Origin: Bacteroidota bacterium
GTDB lineage: Bacteria > Bacteroidota > Bacteroidia > Bacteroidales > Prolixibacteraceae
DNA: 43,093 nucleotides
Direction of reading: 5' to 3'
NCBI GenBank assembly: GCA_023251435.1
Contig: JAHEYU010000055.1
Coordinates: forward strand, 1-43,093
Below the pieces are notes generated by a model, which was not told the origin of the DNA, made no database searches, and worked only from the letters and a program-made list of their open reading frames with translations. The translations under genes were made by a program, and so were the position numbers. This document shows, piece by piece, positions 41,101 through 43,093 of this stretch (position 1 is the first letter of the stretch; every line of letters begins with the position of its first letter).

Positions 41101-43093
41101 ATGATAAATAAAGACATTAAAAAAGTAATCGTACTGGGGTCGGGAGCGCTGAAAATTGGTGAAGCCGGTGAGTTCGACTATTCCGGATCTCAGGCGCTGA
41201 AGGCGTTGAAGGAAGAGAATGTAGAGACCATCCTGATCAATCCGAATATTGCGACCATTCAAACCTCGACAGATATTGCCGACCGGATTTATTTTCTTCC
41301 TGTTACTCCCTTTTTTGTGGAGCAGGTGATTATCAAGGAAAAACCTGATGGAATTCTGCTGGCTTTTGGCGGACAAACTGCACTGAACTGTGGTGTGGCA
41401 TTATTCCGTCAGGGAATTCTGGAAAAATACAATGTAAAAGTGGTAGGAACTCCGGTACAGTCGATTATTGATACCGAAGACCGTGAAATTTTCGCCGGAA
41501 AATTGGCGGAGATTGACGTGCTAACTCCACGAAGCATCGCCTGTTTAAATATGGAAGAAGCTTTTGCTGCGGTTAAAATCGTTGGTTATCCAATCATCAT
41601 CCGTGCAGCTTATACACTAGGCGGATTGGGAAGCGGTTTCTGCGCCAACGACAAAGAACTGGAATCGCTGGCTTCGAAAGCATTCACCTATTCACCACAA
41701 ATTTTGGTTGAAGAATCGATTAAAGGCTGGAAAGAGGTTGAATACGAAGTGGTACGCGACCGTTTCAACAACTGTATCACCGTCTGTAACATGGAAAACT
41801 TCGATCCGCTGGGAATTCACACCGGCGAAAGTATCGTGGTTGCTCCATCGCAAACGCTTTCAAATTCAGAATATCACAAACTGCGTGCACTGGCTATCAA
41901 AATTATCCGACACATCGGAATTGTGGGCGAATGTAATGTACAATATGCCCTCGATCCGCACTCTGAAGATTACCGCGTAATTGAGGTAAATGCCCGTCTG
42001 TCGCGCTCTTCGGCACTGGCTTCGAAAGCAACTGGTTATCCACTGGCTTTTGTTGCTGCCAAATTGGGTTTAGGTTACGGATTGCACCAACTGAATAATC
42101 AGGTAACAAAAGTAACCACTGCAGCTTTCGAACCTGCACTCGACTATATCGTTTGTAAAATTCCACGCTGGGATTTGAATAAATTCTCCGGAGTATCGAA
42201 AAACCTCGGAAGTTCGATGAAATCGGTGGGCGAAATCATGTCGATTGGTCGGTCATTCGAGGAAGCTATTCAGAAAGGTATCCGGATGGTTGGTATCGGT
42301 ATGCATGGTTTTGTCGCCAACAAGGAAGAAATTACCATTGAACAGATCGATGAAGAACTGATTCACCCGACTGATCGCCGAATTTTTGCAATTGCCGAAG
42401 CGTTCAACAAAGGCTATTCGGTGGATGACATTTACGAAAAAACCAAGATAGACTGTTGGTTCCTGCAAAAATTACAGAACATTCATGTCACAAAAAATAA
42501 GCTTGAAGCAGTAAATTCGCTTCCTGCATTAGAAGATTCATTGCTTCTTCAGGCTAAAAAAGAAGGATATTCCGATTTTCAGATTGCCCGGTTGGTGCTG
42601 AAATCGTCGAACAAAGCGATTAACGAAGATTTGCTGAAAGTACGCGATTGGCGTAAGAGCAAAAACATTTTGCCTTCGGTAAAACAAATTGATACGCTGG
42701 CGGGTGAATATCCGGCACAAACGAACTACTTATACCTGACTTACAACGGAAACGAACACGATGTGGAGTTTCAGCACGACGACAAATCGGTGATTGTTTT
42801 GGGTTCCGGAGCATACAGAATCGGAAGTTCGGTGGAGTTCGACTGGTGTAGCGTGAACGCGATTACCACTATTCACAAGGAAGGTTACCGCTCGATCATG
42901 ATCAACTACAATCCGGAGACGGTGAGTACCGATTACGATACCTGCGATCGATTGTATTTTGATGAATTGACTTTCGAACGCGTGATGGATATTGTTGATC
43001 TGGAAGTGCCAAAAGGTTTGGTGCTCTCGATGGGAGGCCAGATTCCAAACAACCTTGCTATGAAATTGCACCGTCAGAATGTGCCAATTTTGG
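41101..43093 (+). CDS. carB: Carbamoyl phosphate synthase large subunit, N-terminal part (cut by window edge)
   Basis: ATG at 41101 opens a frame that stays open to the window end, 664 residues of an expected 1,070 or so. The start is [20 protein letters not shown], then [16 protein letters not shown], the CarB opening, followed by [15 protein letters not shown], the ATP-grasp domain with [17 protein letters not shown] and [20 protein letters not shown], and, near residue 565, the second-half opening [19 protein letters not shown]. It makes carbamoyl phosphate from bicarbonate, ammonia and two ATP. The second ATP-grasp half and the allosteric domain lie beyond the window. Confidence 0.98.
   Translation, partial: MINKDIKKVIVLGSGALKIGEAGEFDYSGSQALKALKEENVETILINPNIATIQTSTDIADRIYFLPVTPFFVEQVIIKEKPDGILLAFGGQTALNCGVALFRQGILEKYNVKVVGTPVQSIIDTEDREIFAGKLAEIDVLTPRSIACLNMEEAFAAVKIVGYPIIIRAAYTLGGLGSGFCANDKELESLASKAFTYSPQILVEESIKGWKEVEYEVVRDRFNNCITVCNMENFDPLGIHTGESIVVAPSQTLSNSEYHKLRALAIKIIRHIGIVGECNVQYALDPHSEDYRVIEVNARLSRSSALASKATGYPLAFVAAKLGLGYGLHQLNNQVTKVTTAAFEPALDYIVCKIPRWDLNKFSGVSKNLGSSMKSVGEIMSIGRSFEEAIQKGIRMVGIGMHGFVANKEEITIEQIDEELIHPTDRRIFAIAEAFNKGYSVDDIYEKTKIDCWFLQKLQNIHVTKNKLEAVNSLPALEDSLLLQAKKEGYSDFQIARLVLKSSNKAINEDLLKVRDWRKSKNILPSVKQIDTLAGEYPAQTNYLYLTYNGNEHDVEFQHDDKSVIVLGSGAYRIGSSVEFDWCSVNAITTIHKEGYRSIMINYNPETVSTDYDTCDRLYFDELTFERVMDIVDLEVPKGLVLSMGGQIPNNLAMKLHRQNVPIL

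Overview
This window comes from a member of the Bacteroidota. The evidence is a SusC/SusD pair with an ECF sigma factor and FecR anti-sigma, promoters resembling the Bacteroidota TTTG / TAnnTTTG consensus, almost no Shine-Dalgarno sequences, and a succinylated arginine pathway (an ArgF with Pro90). The set of genes suggests a free-living polysaccharide degrader of the Marinilabiliales/Prolixibacteraceae kind. That family-level placement is inference.

Layout. (1) 1-16968, all minus strand: a polysaccharide utilisation locus read right to left. The order is ECF sigma factor, FecR anti-sigma, SusC with an STN signalling domain, SusD, two surface lipoproteins, a terminator-like hairpin, a tandem beta-helix glycan-active protein, a DUF4432 aldose epimerase-like protein, a phosphomannose-isomerase-like cupin, an MFS sugar porter, a GH29 fucosidase-like enzyme with altered sugar-binding residues, and the start of one more secreted protein cut by the window edge. 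(2) 17069-18388: an isolated phage-type lysis pair, a GH108 muramidase and a 3TM-type holin, lying between two terminators with no other phage gene. (3) 18561-22904: two tandem M3-family peptidase lipoproteins that are clearly duplicates. (4) 23249-28278, plus strand: pheT, an MNT-type nucleotidyltransferase antitoxin next to a truncated HEPN toxin remnant, and two EamA transporters. (5) 28785-28858: tRNA-Pro(CGG). (6) 29368-39682, minus strand: an arginine/proline biosynthesis cluster argR, GNAT acyltransferase, argG, argC, argD, proC, proB, proA, argF' and argB. (7) 39776-43093, plus strand: divergent carA and carB (carB runs off the end), preceded by a 28-codon leader ORF and a perfect intrinsic terminator.

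How it works together. In the PUL, SusC bearing an STN domain can signal to FecR and so release the ECF sigma factor. SusCD and the lipoproteins capture the glycan, the beta-helix and GH29-like enzymes cut it, and the MFS/epimerase/cupin set takes in and isomerises the freed sugar. In the amino-acid block, glutamate is taken either to proline (ProB, ProA, ProC) or, after N-acylation (probably succinylation), to arginine (ArgB, ArgC, ArgD, ArgF', ArgG). CarAB supplies carbamoyl phosphate. argE and argH are not in the window.

The least explained structure is in the spacers. At least a dozen intergenic gaps are filled with short echoing words (TTTACNATTTAC, GTAACNCGCAAC, TTCAGTCNCAGT, AATGACNA), several folded as degenerate inverted repeats, and the same word families recur at distant loci. 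The other points most worth checking are the carAB leader attenuator, the orphan lysis pair, the altered GH29 active site and the cysteine cluster in the arginine-pathway GNAT protein.
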